A stretch of 64,000 bases of DNA from Parazoarcus communis (GTDB taxonomy: Bacteria; Pseudomonadota; Gammaproteobacteria; Burkholderiales; Rhodocyclaceae), in NCBI RefSeq assembly GCF_003111665.1, contig NZ_CP022188.1, positions 124,001 to 188,000 on the forward strand. Direction: 5' to 3'. The translations under genes were made by a program, and so were the position numbers. The notes beneath the pieces are model-generated. The model saw nothing but the letters and a program-made list of their open reading frames with translations, searched no databases and was not told the origin of the DNA. Of this stretch, positions 8,414-17,765 are shown one piece after another. Numbering within the stretch: position 1 is the first letter of the stretch; each line of letters begins with the position of its first letter.

Positions 8414-8430
8414 ATTGTGCATCGCACAAT
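8414..8430. repeat. TTGTGCATYGCAC element, copy 2 (ATTGTGC-ATC-GCACAAT)
   Basis: Perfect 7-bp inverted repeat with a 3-bp spacer; shares TTGTGCATYGCAC with copy 1, 146 bp away. It is about 100 bp upstream of the OsmC gene. The pair suggests one DNA-binding protein acting on both divergent transcripts. Confidence 0.5.
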
Positions 8431-8531
8431 CAATCCAAACAAAGCCCCTCTGCCTTAGTGCGGCACTTCGGTAGAATCCTGCAGTCTTTGCACCCCAGCA
8501 GAACACTCAACCCCAACGGAGAACACCCACA

Positions 8532-8951
8532 ATGGAATGCACCATCAAATGGGTCGATGGCATGAGCTTCCGAGCCGAGACCGGCAGCGGCCATTTGATC
8601 AACATGGACGGCGCCCCCGATGCCGGCGGTCGCAACCTTGCAGCACGGCCAATGGAATTGATGCTTGCCGGCGCGGGCGGATGCACGGCTTTTGACGTCG
8701 TGCTGATTCTCAAGCGCGGCCGTCAGGACATTCGCGACTGCTCTGTCCGACTGGAAGCCGATCGTGCCGATACCGACCCCAAGGTCTTTACCCGCATCCG
8801 CTTTCATTACACGGTGACCGGCAAGAACCTGAAGCCCGAAAGCGTCGAGCGCGCAATCCACCTTTCGGCAGAAAAGTACTGCTCGGCATCGATCATGCTC
8901 GGCAAGACCGCCGAGATCACGCACGAATGGACGATCGTCGAAGCAGAATGA
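8532..8951 (+). CDS. OsmC-family protein
   Basis: OsmC/Ohr-like fold; members reduce organic peroxides with a pair of cysteines. The 139 residues keep both: GAGGCTAFDVV (Cys51) and SAEKYCSAS (near 117), together with the RPMELMLAGAGGC helix. It resembles the YhfA branch more than the inducible Ohr branch. A GGAGA ribosome site precedes ATG 8532. It converges with coq7 across a short hairpin. Substrate not known. Confidence 0.85.
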   Translation: MECTIKWVDGMSFRAETGSGHLINMDGAPDAGGRNLAARPMELMLAGAGGCTAFDVVLILKRGRQDIRDCSVRLEADRADTDPKVFTRIRFHYTVTGKNLKPESVERAIHLSAEKYCSASIMLGKTAEITHEWTIVEAE

Positions 8952-8961
8952 TTCGACGCAT

Positions 8962-8982
8962 GGAGGGCGCCACGCGCCCTCC
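8962..8982. terminator. hairpin between convergent OsmC gene and coq7
   Basis: Perfect 9-bp stem GGAGGGCGC / GCGCCCTCC with a CAC loop in the 33-bp gap between the two stops. No T-tract, so termination efficiency is uncertain. Confidence 0.6.
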
Positions 8983-8984
8983 TC

Positions 8985-9605
8985 TCAAACGCGGTAGACC
9001 GTTTCGGTCATCACCCGCGAAAACAGCTTCATCAAGCCCTTGACGGGCGCTGGAAGCTCGTTGGCGCCGAGCCGGACCGCTGTATTGGCGTGACTGATCT
9101 CATCCGCCTTCATCTGCTCGACAATCGCGCGTGATTTGCGATCTTCAGTGGGAAGGCGCTCCAGATGCCCATGGAGGTGCGACTCGACCTGGCGCTCGGT
9201 CTCCGCCAGGAAGCCGAGATTCCAGCGATCGCCAAAGCGACCCGCCAGCATGCCGACAGCAAGCGAGCTGCCATACCAAAGGGGGTTGAGCAGACTCTTG
9301 CGTCCGCCGAGTTCGGCGATACGCTGCTCAGTCCAGGCAAGGTGCTCGGTCTCTTCCTGAGACGCCTGTTCAAGCGCCTTTCGGATCGACTCGTCCTTGG
9401 ACATCAGTGCCTGCCCCTGGTAAAGAGCCTGCGCACAGATCTCCCCACAGTGATTGACGCGCATCAGCGCGGCAGCATGACGCTTCTCGTCTTCGTCAAG
9501 CGGCGCATCGGGCAGATCATTGCCCGGCACCGGCCTGACGGTCATTGCCGGCGCGAAGACCGTCCGCAGCGCCTTGTCGAAATGAATGATGGCCTGATCG
9601 AGCAT
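8985..9605 (-). CDS. coq7: 2-polyprenyl-3-methyl-6-methoxy-1,4-benzoquinone monooxygenase
   Basis: Di-iron hydroxylase of the last hydroxylation in ubiquinone synthesis, membrane-associated. The 206 residues show the ferritin-like di-iron ligands: [15 protein letters not shown] (Glu), EETEHLAW (E-x2-H), the ESHLHGHL segment and [10 protein letters not shown] (E-x2-H). Many betaproteobacteria use Coq7 where E. coli uses UbiF. Followed by a convergent hairpin; the CNP1-like gene lies 46 bp upstream on the same strand. Confidence 0.95.
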   Translation of the reverse strand: MLDQAIIHFDKALRTVFAPAMTVRPVPGNDLPDAPLDEDEKRHAAALMRVNHCGEICAQALYQGQALMSKDESIRKALEQASQEETEHLAWTEQRIAELGGRKSLLNPLWYGSSLAVGMLAGRFGDRWNLGFLAETERQVESHLHGHLERLPTEDRKSRAIVEQMKADEISHANTAVRLGANELPAPVKGLMKLFSRVMTETVYRV

Positions 9606-9651
9606 TACCTGCCTCCCTGCATCGGACTCGCCACCGTCCCGTAGCCGGATT

Positions 9652-10155
9652 TCAGGCGGCGCAGCACTTCATCGACACTTCGCGGGGGGCCGGTCCGTCG
9701 CAGAACAGTTCGTAGGCCAGCGCGGCACGAGGACGGTTGTAGGTATTGTCGAGGATCGGAGCCCATTCGCTGCCCTTGACCGGCACCCACTCACCGCGAC
9801 TGCTGCGGCTGGCATAAATCCGGCGCTCGTTCGTATTACAGCGGATCCCCTCGAACGTGACATTCTCGGCACCACCCGGGGTGCGAATCACCAGCACATA
9901 GCGCACGACCTGATCGGCACCGACGGTGAGCGTGTCGCGGTCGAACATGAAACGGTTCGGCGACGACGCACTTACAAAGAACTCATGCAGGCTGGCTTCG
10001 GCAGGCGCAGCCGGCATGGCCACATCACCTTCCTTCCAGTTGGCGACGCGGTCTTCGAACGACTCCTGCGCAAACACGTTAGACGAGGCCAGCGCAGATA
10101 ACAGCGCGGGCGCCACCAGCCCGAACAGCATGCGACGCACATTACGGAGATTCAA
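9652..10155 (-). CDS. CNP1-like family secreted protein
   Basis: Exported protein of about 167 residues resembling the CNP1-like family (PF08750), which is common in beta- and gammaproteobacteria and of unknown function. A signal peptide is clear ([26 protein letters not shown], cut after FA). Seen motifs: [14 protein letters not shown] and the C-terminal [12 protein letters not shown] chose the TTG at 10155 because GGGAG lies 8 bases upstream; the first in-frame ATG of the signal region (10131) has no ribosome site and would remove the basic n-region. It lies between coq7 and rppH on the same strand. Confidence 0.75.
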   Translation of the reverse strand: MNLRNVRRMLFGLVAPALLSALASSNVFAQESFEDRVANWKEGDVAMPAAPAEASLHEFFVSASSPNRFMFDRDTLTVGADQVVRYVLVIRTPGGAENVTFEGIRCNTNERRIYASRSSRGEWVPVKGSEWAPILDNTYNRPRAALAYELFCDGPAPREVSMKCCAA

Positions 10156-10219
10156 GACAATAGCTCCCGATACGAGGCCAGTGGCCCCATATCTGCAAGA
10201 TGAACGAACGCCCCCCGTC

Positions 10220-10747
10220 TCAGGCGGAAGGCCCTTCGTCAAGCCGGTAGGCATCGGGCAGTTCGAAAGAGCGGGCGCGAAACAACACTCTGGACAGTTC
10301 CGTCAGCGCCAGTTGGTACACTTGGCGCTTGAACTCGATGACAGCATCGAGCGGAACCCAGAAGTCATTCCAACGCCAGGCATCGAACTCCGGGTGAGTA
10401 CTGGCGCGCAGGCATACATCCGTATCACGCCCAACCAGTCGCAACAGAAACCAGATCTGTTTCTGTCCACGATAGGTGTTGCGCCATTCCCGCTTTATCC
10501 AGTGCTTGGGAACGTCATAGCGCAACCAGCCGCGTGTGCGGCCGAGGATCTTGACGTGCTCCGGGCGCAAACCGACCTCCTCGAACAATTCCCGGTACAT
10601 GGCCTGCTCCGGCGTTTCGCCGTGCTTGATGCCACCTTGCGGGAACTGCCACGAGTGCTCACGAATGCGCTTACCCCAAAACACCTCATTACGCGTGTTG
10701 ACCAGGATGATGCCGACGTTCGGGCGATAGCCTTCACGATCGAGCAT
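10220..10747 (-). CDS. rppH: RNA pyrophosphohydrolase
   Basis: Nudix enzyme that removes pyrophosphate from 5'-triphosphorylated RNA and so starts mRNA decay. The 175 residues begin [17 protein letters not shown] and contain the Nudix box [20 protein letters not shown] (about 37-56). Start at ATG 10747 matches homologues. Divergent from proS across 171 bp, a common betaproteobacterial arrangement. Confidence 0.96.
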   Translation of the reverse strand: MLDREGYRPNVGIILVNTRNEVFWGKRIREHSWQFPQGGIKHGETPEQAMYRELFEEVGLRPEHVKILGRTRGWLRYDVPKHWIKREWRNTYRGQKQIWFLLRLVGRDTDVCLRASTHPEFDAWRWNDFWVPLDAVIEFKRQVYQLALTELSRVLFRARSFELPDAYRLDEGPSA

Positions 10748-10918
10748 GATCAAACCTTCAATTTGGCTTAGTTGACACGGATTTTTCCACACTTGCGACC
10801 ACTTTGAAAGCACGCCCCATCCGTCGTTCCCGGCAATCGACTTGGCGGGACCTCCGCACCCCGGTGCCGGCATACGCTAGAATTCGCAGATTCGACACTA
10901 CAATCCGACGAAATTCCC

Positions 10919-12664
10919 ATGCGCGCCAGCCAGTTTCATCTGTTCACCCTCAAGGAAGCCCCTTCAGACGCCGAAGTCGTCAGCCAGAAGCTGATGCTGC
11001 GCGCAGGCATGATCCGCAAGGTCGCCGCGGGCATCTACAACTACATGCCGATGGGCCTGCGTTCGATTCGCAAGGTCGAGGCCATCATCCGCGACGAACT
11101 CGATCGCGCAGGGGCAATGGAAGTGGTGATGCCGATCGTGCAGCCTGCCGAGTTGTGGCAGGAGACAGGGCGCTGGGACAAGATGGGCCCGGAAATGCTG
11201 CGCTTCAAGGACCGTCACGATCGTGACTTCGCCATGCAGCCGACTTCTGAAGAGGTGGTGACCGACATCGCCCGCCAGGAACTGAAGAGCTATCGTCAGT
11301 TGCCGAAGAACTTCTACCAGATCCAGACCAAGTTCCGCGACGAGCGCCGTCCCCGCTTCGGCGTGATGCGTGGGCGCGAATTCGTGATGAAGGACGCCTA
11401 CTCCTTCGACCGCGATGCGGAAGCAGCCGGCCGCAGTTACGACAACATGTACGCGACGTACTGCCGCATCTTCGACCGCATCGGCCTCGAGTATCGTGCC
11501 GTTGCGGCCGACACCGGTGCCATCGGCGGTGACCGTTCGCACGAATTCCAGGTAATTGCCGATACCGGCGAAGACGCCATCGTCTATTGCCCTGACTCCG
11601 ACTACGCAGCCAATATCGAACTCGCCGAGGCGCTGGCCCTGCAGGCTGTTCGCGGCGAAGCGCGGGGCGCACTCGAGAAGACACCGACCCCGGGCAAGGC
11701 GACCTGCGCCGATGTCGCCGACCTCCTTCAGGTTGGGCTCGACACGACGGTCAAGTCGCTCGTGCTGGCAAGCGATGAAACCGACGACAAGGGCGAGGTC
11801 GTCAAGACCACCGTGTGGCTGCTGCTGGTTCGCGGAGACCACTCGCTGAACGAAGTGAAGGCCGGCAAGATCGAAGGACTGGGGAGCGATTTCCGCTTTG
11901 CGACCGAGGCCGAAATCATCGAGCACTTCGGCTGCAAGCCCGGCTACCTGGGCCCGATCGGGCTCAGGAAGCCCGTCCGCATTGTTGCCGACCGCAGCGT
12001 TGCCAACATGGCCGACTTCATCTGCGGTGCCAACGAGGAAGACTTCCACTACACCGGCGTCAACTGGGGGCGCGACCTGCCCGAGCCCGATTTCGTTGCC
12101 GACATCCGCAACGTGGTCGAGGGCGACCCCTCACCCGATGGCAAGGGCGTGCTCGCCATCCAGCGCGGCATCGAGGTGGGCCATGTGTTCTATCTCGGCA
12201 ACAAGTATTCGAAGGCCATGAATGCGAGCTTCCTCGATATCGACGGCAAGCCGAAGCACTTCGAGATGGGCTGCTACGGCATCGGGGTGACCCGCATTGT
12301 CGGTGCTGCCATCGAGCAAAACCACGATGAGCGCGGAATCATCTGGCCGGCGGCAATCGCGCCGTTCGAGGTGGTGATCTGTGGCGTCGGCTGGGGCAAG
12401 TCCGAACTCGTGCGCGACGAAGCGACCAGGCTCTACGAGACGCTGAAGAATGCCGGCATCGACGTCATCCTCGACGATCGCGACGAGCGCCCGGGCGTCA
12501 TGTTTGCAGACTGGGAGCTGATCGGTGTTCCGCACCGGGTCACGATCGGCGACCGCGGGCTGAAGGAAGGCATGGTCGAGTACCAGACCCGCCGCGATGG
12601 CGAGCAACACAAGCTCGCGCCTGCAGACATCGCCGCCCACGTCATCGCTCAGCTGCGCGCCTGA
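10919..12664 (+). CDS. proS: prolyl-tRNA synthetase
   Basis: Class II synthetase charging tRNA-Pro. The 581 residues have the bacterial-type layout: catalytic core from residue 1 ([15 protein letters not shown]), motif 2 around [21 protein letters not shown], an inserted editing domain (about 225-405) that hydrolyses Ala-tRNA-Pro, the motif-3 region [10 protein letters not shown], and a C-terminal anticodon-binding domain ([17 protein letters not shown]). A TAGAAT hexamer lies about 40 bp upstream and may be the -10, but no convincing -35 goes with it. Confidence 0.97.
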   Translation: MRASQFHLFTLKEAPSDAEVVSQKLMLRAGMIRKVAAGIYNYMPMGLRSIRKVEAIIRDELDRAGAMEVVMPIVQPAELWQETGRWDKMGPEMLRFKDRHDRDFAMQPTSEEVVTDIARQELKSYRQLPKNFYQIQTKFRDERRPRFGVMRGREFVMKDAYSFDRDAEAAGRSYDNMYATYCRIFDRIGLEYRAVAADTGAIGGDRSHEFQVIADTGEDAIVYCPDSDYAANIELAEALALQAVRGEARGALEKTPTPGKATCADVADLLQVGLDTTVKSLVLASDETDDKGEVVKTTVWLLLVRGDHSLNEVKAGKIEGLGSDFRFATEAEIIEHFGCKPGYLGPIGLRKPVRIVADRSVANMADFICGANEEDFHYTGVNWGRDLPEPDFVADIRNVVEGDPSPDGKGVLAIQRGIEVGHVFYLGNKYSKAMNASFLDIDGKPKHFEMGCYGIGVTRIVGAAIEQNHDERGIIWPAAIAPFEVVICGVGWGKSELVRDEATRLYETLKNAGIDVILDDRDERPGVMFADWELIGVPHRVTIGDRGLKEGMVEYQTRRDGEQHKLAPADIAAHVIAQLRA

Positions 12665-12683
12665 ACCGGCCAGCCCCTAGCTC

Positions 12684-13337
12684 ATGACAGCCCCCCGCCC
12701 GTTCCGGAACACGCGCCGCCTGCTGGGGGCTGTGCTGCTGTCGCTTGCTGCGAGCCAGGCGTTTGCAGGCGCGCAGCAGTACGAACCGCTCGCGGCGAGC
12801 GTGCGCGCAGCCCTGCATGAAGCGGTCAGTGACGCCGCCCCGCCCACCCTGCCGATCGGCGACGCAGGCGAACGCGCCCGCTGGCTGAGCGACATGTCGC
12901 GCAGGCTGGAAAAACGCATCCCCGACGAGAACTACCGCACCGAGCTGCTCACTTCGATTCATTACGAGGCGACGCGAGCGGGACTCGACCCGCAGATGGT
13001 GCTCGGCCTGATTCAGGTCGAAAGCAACTTCCGCAAATACGCGATCTCGTCTGCAGGTGCGAGAGGATTCATGCAGGTCATGCCGTTCTGGCTGAAGGTC
13101 ATCGGGCGCGAAGATGACAACCTGTTCCACCTGCGCACGAACCTGCGCTACGGCTGCACCATTCTTCGCCACTACCTCGACATCGAGAAAGGCGACCTCT
13201 ACCGCGCACTGGGGCGGTACAACGGCAGCCTGGGCAAACCGACCTACCCCAACCTGGTGCGCACGGCCTGGGAGCGCCACTGGTCGTGGACACCCACACG
13301 CCTTGCGGCCGGCGAAGGCGCGGTAAAGCCCAACTGA
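12684..13337 (+). CDS. lytic transglycosylase (SLT domain)
   Basis: Periplasmic enzyme predicted to cleave the MurNAc-GlcNAc bond of peptidoglycan with formation of a 1,6-anhydro end. The 217 residues start with a signal peptide (LLGAVLLSLAASQAFA) and carry the Slt catalytic segment GLIQVESNFRKYAISSAGA, with the catalytic Glu in QVES, followed by RGFMQVMPFW and the AALGRYNGS-type end motif. It follows proS by 19 bp, probably in one transcript, and converges with the bactofilin gene. Confidence 0.88.
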   Translation: MTAPRPFRNTRRLLGAVLLSLAASQAFAGAQQYEPLAASVRAALHEAVSDAAPPTLPIGDAGERARWLSDMSRRLEKRIPDENYRTELLTSIHYEATRAGLDPQMVLGLIQVESNFRKYAISSAGARGFMQVMPFWLKVIGREDDNLFHLRTNLRYGCTILRHYLDIEKGDLYRALGRYNGSLGKPTYPNLVRTAWERHWSWTPTRLAAGEGAVKPN

Positions 13338-13360
13338 GTACCGCGCCCGACGGCGCGCAG

Positions 13361-13993
13361 TCAGCCAGCCACGGCCGTCAGCGACTTCACCTCGGGACTC
13401 GAGGTCGAGCTTGAAGGCTTGTCCTGCGGGCGCTGCTCGGATTTCGCTGCGGCTGCAAGCGGCTGAACATCGCCCGACACTTCACCGCCTTCTTCGATCA
13501 GGATCCGGCCATAGCGGATCTTGCCACTGACACGGCCGGTGGAATGAATGAACAACTGCTCGCGAGCGGTCAGCTCACCGTCGAACACGCCATGAATCTC
13601 GGCGATGTCGATTCCGACCTTGCCACTGAAGGCGCCCGCTTCGGCGATGCGGATCACCCGGCTGTCCATCGTTGCCTCGACGCGGCCCTCGACCACCAGC
13701 GTATCGCAATCGAGAATCTCGGCGCCCTTGAGCTTGACGTCAGGACCGACGATCAAACGGCTGCCACTGCCCGTCGCCTCCGCCGCGCTTGCGCCCCCAT
13801 CGGCCCGGTTTACGCCCTGATCCACAGGCTTCGACACACTGTCGGGTGCAGGCGACACCGTACTCGGCGATGTGCTCGTGCCGGAAGACGTCGTGCTCGT
13901 CGTGAGCGCCGGCGAAGTACTGCCGACAGGCCTCGAACTGCGACCTACAGCGGGTTCGGATGATTTGGGGAACATGCTGGGCTTGTTGAACAT
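13361..13993 (-). CDS. bactofilin (polymer-forming cytoskeletal protein)
   Basis: Bactofilins polymerise into membrane-associated filaments that help place cell-wall or polar machinery. The 210 residues have a Ser/Thr/Pro-rich disordered N-terminus (about 1-75), a right-handed beta-helix DUF583 core (about 77-175; repeated SGK/DGE turns, e.g. GRVEATMDSRVIRIAEAGAF) and a disordered tail. ATG 13993 follows an AGGAG site; the frame stays open upstream but is not family-like. A sigma-54-type promoter (14046-14061) and two activator-like sites lie upstream, next to a divergent sigma-54 activator gene. No M23 peptidase partner is adjacent, unlike in many genomes. Confidence 0.88.
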   Translation of the reverse strand: MFNKPSMFPKSSEPAVGRSSRPVGSTSPALTTSTTSSGTSTSPSTVSPAPDSVSKPVDQGVNRADGGASAAEATGSGSRLIVGPDVKLKGAEILDCDTLVVEGRVEATMDSRVIRIAEAGAFSGKVGIDIAEIHGVFDGELTAREQLFIHSTGRVSGKIRYGRILIEEGGEVSGDVQPLAAAAKSEQRPQDKPSSSTSSPEVKSLTAVAG

Positions 13994-14045
13994 GGCATCT
14001 CCTGATTGAGGCGACGCTCCGGAATGGAGCATCAAGGCAGCGTAT

Positions 14046-14061
14046 TGCAAGCACCGTACCC
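14046..14061 (-). promoter_or_regulatory. sigma-54 (RpoN) promoter of the bactofilin gene
   Basis: On the minus strand GGGTACG-GTGC-TTGCA matches TGGCACG-N4-TTGCW at all but two positions, with the obligatory GG and GC exactly 10 bp apart. Predicted start near 14036, giving a leader of about 40 nt that contains the AGGAG ribosome site. Confidence 0.7.
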
Positions 14062-14133
14062 GACAGGAAAAAGCCTTACACGACAATAACCTGAAGACTG
14101 GCGGCGTGCGGAACCGCTCCGACCACCCGGGCA

Positions 14134-14164
14134 ACACATCGAAATGTGTCGCTATCAGGCGACA
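14134..14164. promoter_or_regulatory. upstream activator site 1 (TGTC-N10-GACA) overlapped by a second inverted repeat
   Basis: TGTCGC-TATCAG-GCGACA at 14147-14164 fits TGTC-N10-GACA, the site reported for the sigma-54 activator QseF/GlrR. It overlaps ACACAT-CGAA-ATGTGT (14134-14149). Centred about 120 bp upstream of the predicted bactofilin start, the normal distance for an RpoN enhancer. Confidence 0.6.
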
Positions 14165-14212
14165 GAAAACTTCACCAAAGGCCGAATGGCTTGCTGCAAA
14201 TGCACTTCCCGA

Positions 14213-14230
14213 TGTCGTGAAACGGCGACG
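14213..14230. promoter_or_regulatory. upstream activator site 2 (TGTC-N10-GACG)
   Basis: TGTCGTGAAACGGCGACG repeats the pattern of site 1 with one change in the outer base. The two site centres are 66 bp apart, a little over six helical turns, placing them on about the same face of the DNA. Confidence 0.55.
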
Positions 14231-14341
14231 CCCCGGCATTGAAACATCATCTTGCACTTGCTTACCGGAGGCAGCCGCTCGCCCCGCCTACACTCGGTTC
14301 ATTGCGCTTTACCATTCAAGCATAGACGACACCATCACCCA

Positions 14342-15394
14342 ATGCTCCTCCAACCGTCTTCCGACCGCCCAAGCCGTCGCGCGCATCTGCCGCAGCCGGC
14401 CACACGCGTGACCGGCAGCAGCGCCGGACCGGCCATCATCAGCCGCAGCGAGCGCATGCAGACTTTGCTGGATGAAGCGCGGATGCTTGCCAATACCGAT
14501 GCGAGCGTGCTGATTCAGGGAGAGAGTGGCAGTGGCAAGGAGCTGCTGGCACGCTTCATCCACCAGTCCAGTCCGCGCGCAGCCGCCCCCTTCATCGCGA
14601 TCAACTGCAGTGCCATTCCCGAGCATCTGCTCGAATCCGAACTATTCGGTCATGTCCGCGGCGCATTCAGCGGCGCCATCAACGCCCATCCAGGTCTGTT
14701 CGAAGCCGCCAATGGGGGCACCTTGCTGCTCGATGAGATCGGAGACATGCCGCTGACGCTGCAGACCAAGTTGCTGCGGGTGCTGCAGGAGCGATCAGTG
14801 CGGGCCGTCGGCGCCATGCACAGTCGGCCGGTCGACGTGCGCATTCTGTCAGCCACGCATTGCGACCTGCGCAGCGCGCGGGCAGAGGGACGCTTTCGGG
14901 AGGATCTCTATTACCGGATCAAGGTCGTCGGCCTCCATCTGCCCTCGCTCGATGAACGGCGCGAGGACATTCCCCTGCTCGCCACACACTTCCTGGAGGA
15001 CATTGCCCGGCGCGACAGCAAGCGTCTGCGCGGATTCTCGGCGCGGGCACTGCAGGCCTTGTGCCTGGCCGACTGGCCGGGAAACATCCGTGAGTTGCAG
15101 AACGTGATCGAGCAGGTGTGCGCCCTCAGTACCGGCACACAGATTTCACTCGCCCAGGTTGAGCGCGCGCTGCACGGAAGCTCGTGCACGCGCCTGAGCT
15201 ATGCCGAAGCGAAAGCACGCTTCGAACGGGACTACCTGACCCAGCTGCTGTCCCTGACCGGCGGCAACGTGTCCGACGCGGCCAGACTGGCCGAGCGCAA
15301 TCGCACCGAGTTCTACCGCCTGCTACAGCGCCACGAGCTGGACCCGGAGCGCTTTCGCAGCAAGTGCCACTCAGCGCCAGGCGCGCCGGGCTAA
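14342..15394 (+). CDS. sigma-54-dependent transcriptional activator without receiver domain
   Basis: AAA+ activator that would open RpoN promoters by ATP hydrolysis. The 350 residues have only about 45 loosely structured residues before the AAA+ domain: Walker A GESGSGKE (60-67), the sigma-54-contact loop GAFSGA (107-112, a GAFTGA variant), Walker B LLLDEIGD, then a Fis-type helix-turn-helix near the end (GGNVSDAARLAERNRTEFYR). No receiver, GAF or PAS domain precedes it, as in PspF. ATG 14342 is the best start, though no strong ribosome site is visible. Divergent from the bactofilin gene with two activator-like sites between them. Its control input is unknown. Confidence 0.88.
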   Translation: MLLQPSSDRPSRRAHLPQPATRVTGSSAGPAIISRSERMQTLLDEARMLANTDASVLIQGESGSGKELLARFIHQSSPRAAAPFIAINCSAIPEHLLESELFGHVRGAFSGAINAHPGLFEAANGGTLLLDEIGDMPLTLQTKLLRVLQERSVRAVGAMHSRPVDVRILSATHCDLRSARAEGRFREDLYYRIKVVGLHLPSLDERREDIPLLATHFLEDIARRDSKRLRGFSARALQALCLADWPGNIRELQNVIEQVCALSTGTQISLAQVERALHGSSCTRLSYAEAKARFERDYLTQLLSLTGGNVSDAARLAERNRTEFYRLLQRHELDPERFRSKCHSAPGAPG

Positions 15395-15401
15395 GCGTCG
15401 C

Positions 15402-16844
15402 TCAGGCGGTGCCGCCGACGGTGAGCCCGTCAATACGCAGGGTGGGCTGACCGACGCCAACTGGCACGCTCTGGCCGTCCTTGCCACAGGTACCAACACC
15501 GGGATCGAGTGCCATGTCGTTGCCGATCATGCTCACACGGGTCAGTACATCGGGGCCGTTGCCGATCAGGGTTGCGCCCTTCACCGGACGCGTCACCTTG
15601 CCGTTCTCGATCAGATAGGCTTCGGCGGTCGAAAACACGAACTTGCCCGACGTGATGTCGACCTGTCCGCCGCCGAAATTCACGGCGTACAGCCCCTTCT
15701 TGACCGACTTGATGATCTCGGCCGGGTCCTTGTCGCCATTGAGCATGTAGGTATTGGTCATGCGCGGCAGCGGCAGGTGGGCGTAGGACTCACGACGACC
15801 GTTGCCGGTCGGCGCCATGCCCATCAGGCGGGCGTTCATCGTATCCTGCATGTAGCCGGTGAGAATGCCATCCTCGATCAGCACGGTGTTTTCGGTCGGA
15901 TTGCCTTCGTCGTCGATGCTCAGGGAACCGCGACGATCCGGGATGGTGCCGTCATCGACCACCGTGACGCCACGTGCTGCAACCTGCTGGCCGATGCGTC
16001 CGGCAAACGCCGAACTGCCCTTGCGGTTGAAGTCGCCCTCCAGCCCGTGACCGATTGCCTCGTGCAGCAGGATGCCCGGCCAGCCGGGGCCGAGCACGAC
16101 CGGCATGGTACCGGCCGGCGCCGGGTCGGCATCGATGTTGACACTGGCCTGATGCACTGCAGCCCTGGCGTAGTCCTGAAGGCGTTCGTCGCAGAAATAG
16201 CCGTAATCGTAACGTCCGCCGCCGCCGGCACTGCCCTGCTCGCGCCGGCCGTTGGACTCCATGATCACCGTGATCGACACCCGCACCAGCGGACGCACAT
16301 CAGCGGCCATATGGCCATCGTTGCGCGCCACCAGCACGACCTCCCAGGAGCCGGCGATGTGTGCCATGACCTGGGTAACGCGCGGATCTTCGGCGCGGGC
16401 AAAGCTCTCCAGCCGCTCCAGCAGCTTCACCTTGGCGGTGTCGTCGAGCGAATCGAGCGGATCATCCGCACGATACAGGCGGCTGCGCGTCTTGTAAGGC
16501 GTGATCACTGCCTTGCGCCGATCACCGACGTCGGCGATCGCACGGGTTGCGGTCGCGGCACCGACAAGCGCGTCCAGCGAGATATCGTCCGAATAGGCAA
16601 AGGCCGTCTTCTCGCCACTGATGGCACGCACACCGACGCCCTGTTCGATGTCGAAGCTGCCGGACTTGACGATGCCCTCCTCCAGACTCCAGGCCTCGGA
16701 GCGCTGATACTGAAAATACAGGTCGGCGTAATCGATCTGATGCCGCATCAGCTTGCGGAACACCTTTTCCAGCTCGGCCTCTCCCAGCCCATAGGGCGAG
16801 AGCAGGTATTTGTCGGCAATTTTCAGGGGGTTCTTGCTCATCAT
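15402..16844 (-). CDS. tldD: metalloprotease TldD
   Basis: Catalytic subunit of the heterodimeric TldD/TldE zinc protease, known from microcin B17 maturation and CcdA degradation. The 480 residues contain the zinc site [12 protein letters not shown] (H-E-x3-H), [19 protein letters not shown] and the C-terminal [19 protein letters not shown]. The partner gene (pmbA/tldE) is in the same window at 45685, so the pair is split across 30 kb. A nitrilase-family gene lies 78 bp upstream on the same strand, a common betaproteobacterial neighbour. Confidence 0.96.
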   Translation of the reverse strand: MMSKNPLKIADKYLLSPYGLGEAELEKVFRKLMRHQIDYADLYFQYQRSEAWSLEEGIVKSGSFDIEQGVGVRAISGEKTAFAYSDDISLDALVGAATATRAIADVGDRRKAVITPYKTRSRLYRADDPLDSLDDTAKVKLLERLESFARAEDPRVTQVMAHIAGSWEVVLVARNDGHMAADVRPLVRVSITVIMESNGRREQGSAGGGGRYDYGYFCDERLQDYARAAVHQASVNIDADPAPAGTMPVVLGPGWPGILLHEAIGHGLEGDFNRKGSSAFAGRIGQQVAARGVTVVDDGTIPDRRGSLSIDDEGNPTENTVLIEDGILTGYMQDTMNARLMGMAPTGNGRRESYAHLPLPRMTNTYMLNGDKDPAEIIKSVKKGLYAVNFGGGQVDITSGKFVFSTAEAYLIENGKVTRPVKGATLIGNGPDVLTRVSMIGNDMALDPGVGTCGKDGQSVPVGVGQPTLRIDGLTVGGTA

Positions 16845-16922
16845 GTATCCAGTTTAGGCGCTACCGCTTTGACCCGGCTCGCGCGAATTCGATCATTCTG
16901 CCACTCAGGCAAGGGCCGCAGG

Positions 16923-17753
16923 TTAACCGAGACAGCGGTGGCGCAGGGCCGGCAGGCTGTCACGCAGCGAGGCAAGACGCTCAAAGTCCACATCCGCCGT
17001 CACCACGCCGGGCCCGGTTTCGAGCACATTCATCACTTCGCCCCAGGGATCGACGATCATCGTATGCCCCCAGGTCACCCTGCCACCAGGGTGCTCGCCG
17101 CCCTGTGCGGGCGCCATGACGTAGCACTGATTCTCGATCGCGCGGGCACGCAGCAGGACTTCCCAGTGCGCACGACCCGTCGTGTAAGTGAAGGCCGCCG
17201 GCAGGATGATGAGATTCACCACCCCCATGGCCCGGAACAGCTCCGGAAAACGCAGGTCGTAACACACCGACAGCCCAGTCCGGCCCACAGGCGAGTCGAA
17301 AGTGCTCACCGTCTGTCCCGGCTCAATGGTAACCGACTCGTCGTAGCGCTCGGCACCGCGCTGAAAACCGAACAGGTGAATCTTGTCGTAGCGGGCGCGT
17401 CGTTCGCCGCGGTCGTCGAACACCAGCGTGCTGTTGCGCACCTTGTTGTCGGCCTCCGCGACCAGCGGCAGCGTGCCACCCACCAGCCACACGCGGTGAC
17501 GCTTTGCTGCCGCGCTCAGGAAATCCTGTATCGGCCCGCTGCCCTCGGACTCGCGCGCCCTGACCTTGGCCATTTCGTCGGTCGACATCAGGGGGAAGTA
17601 TTCCGGGAGCGCGACAAGGCGTGCGCCATCCGCAGCGGCCCTGGCGATCAGACTTTCGACTGCCGCCAGATTGGCCTCGACGTCCGGGCCTGACACGGTC
17701 TGGATCGCAGCAATTCTTACGGTTCCGGACAGGGGCGCATCAGCTTCGGACAT
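16923..17753 (-). CDS. nitrilase-superfamily carbon-nitrogen hydrolase
   Basis: Cytoplasmic amidase of 276 residues. The Glu-Lys-Cys triad is visible in ALPEYFPLM, ARYDKIHLFGF and LSVCYDLRFPEL. It resembles the NIT1/YafV-type branch that includes deaminated-glutathione and omega-amidases; the true substrate is not determined by sequence. I start at ATG 17753, seven bases after AGGAAA; an in-frame TTG one codon earlier is less likely. The yhdP stop lies just upstream, so this gene is probably in an operon yhdP-nitrilase-tldD. Confidence 0.87.
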   Translation of the reverse strand: MSEADAPLSGTVRIAAIQTVSGPDVEANLAAVESLIARAAADGARLVALPEYFPLMSTDEMAKVRARESEGSGPIQDFLSAAAKRHRVWLVGGTLPLVAEADNKVRNSTLVFDDRGERRARYDKIHLFGFQRGAERYDESVTIEPGQTVSTFDSPVGRTGLSVCYDLRFPELFRAMGVVNLIILPAAFTYTTGRAHWEVLLRARAIENQCYVMAPAQGGEHPGGRVTWGHTMIVDPWGEVMNVLETGPGVVTADVDFERLASLRDSLPALRHRCLG

Positions 17754-17765
17754 CAATCGGTTTCC

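Noticed and set aside
15777..17693. 638-codon plus-strand open frame opposite tldD and the nitrilase gene
   Set aside because: Crosses two real genes and the gap between them; composition not protein-like.
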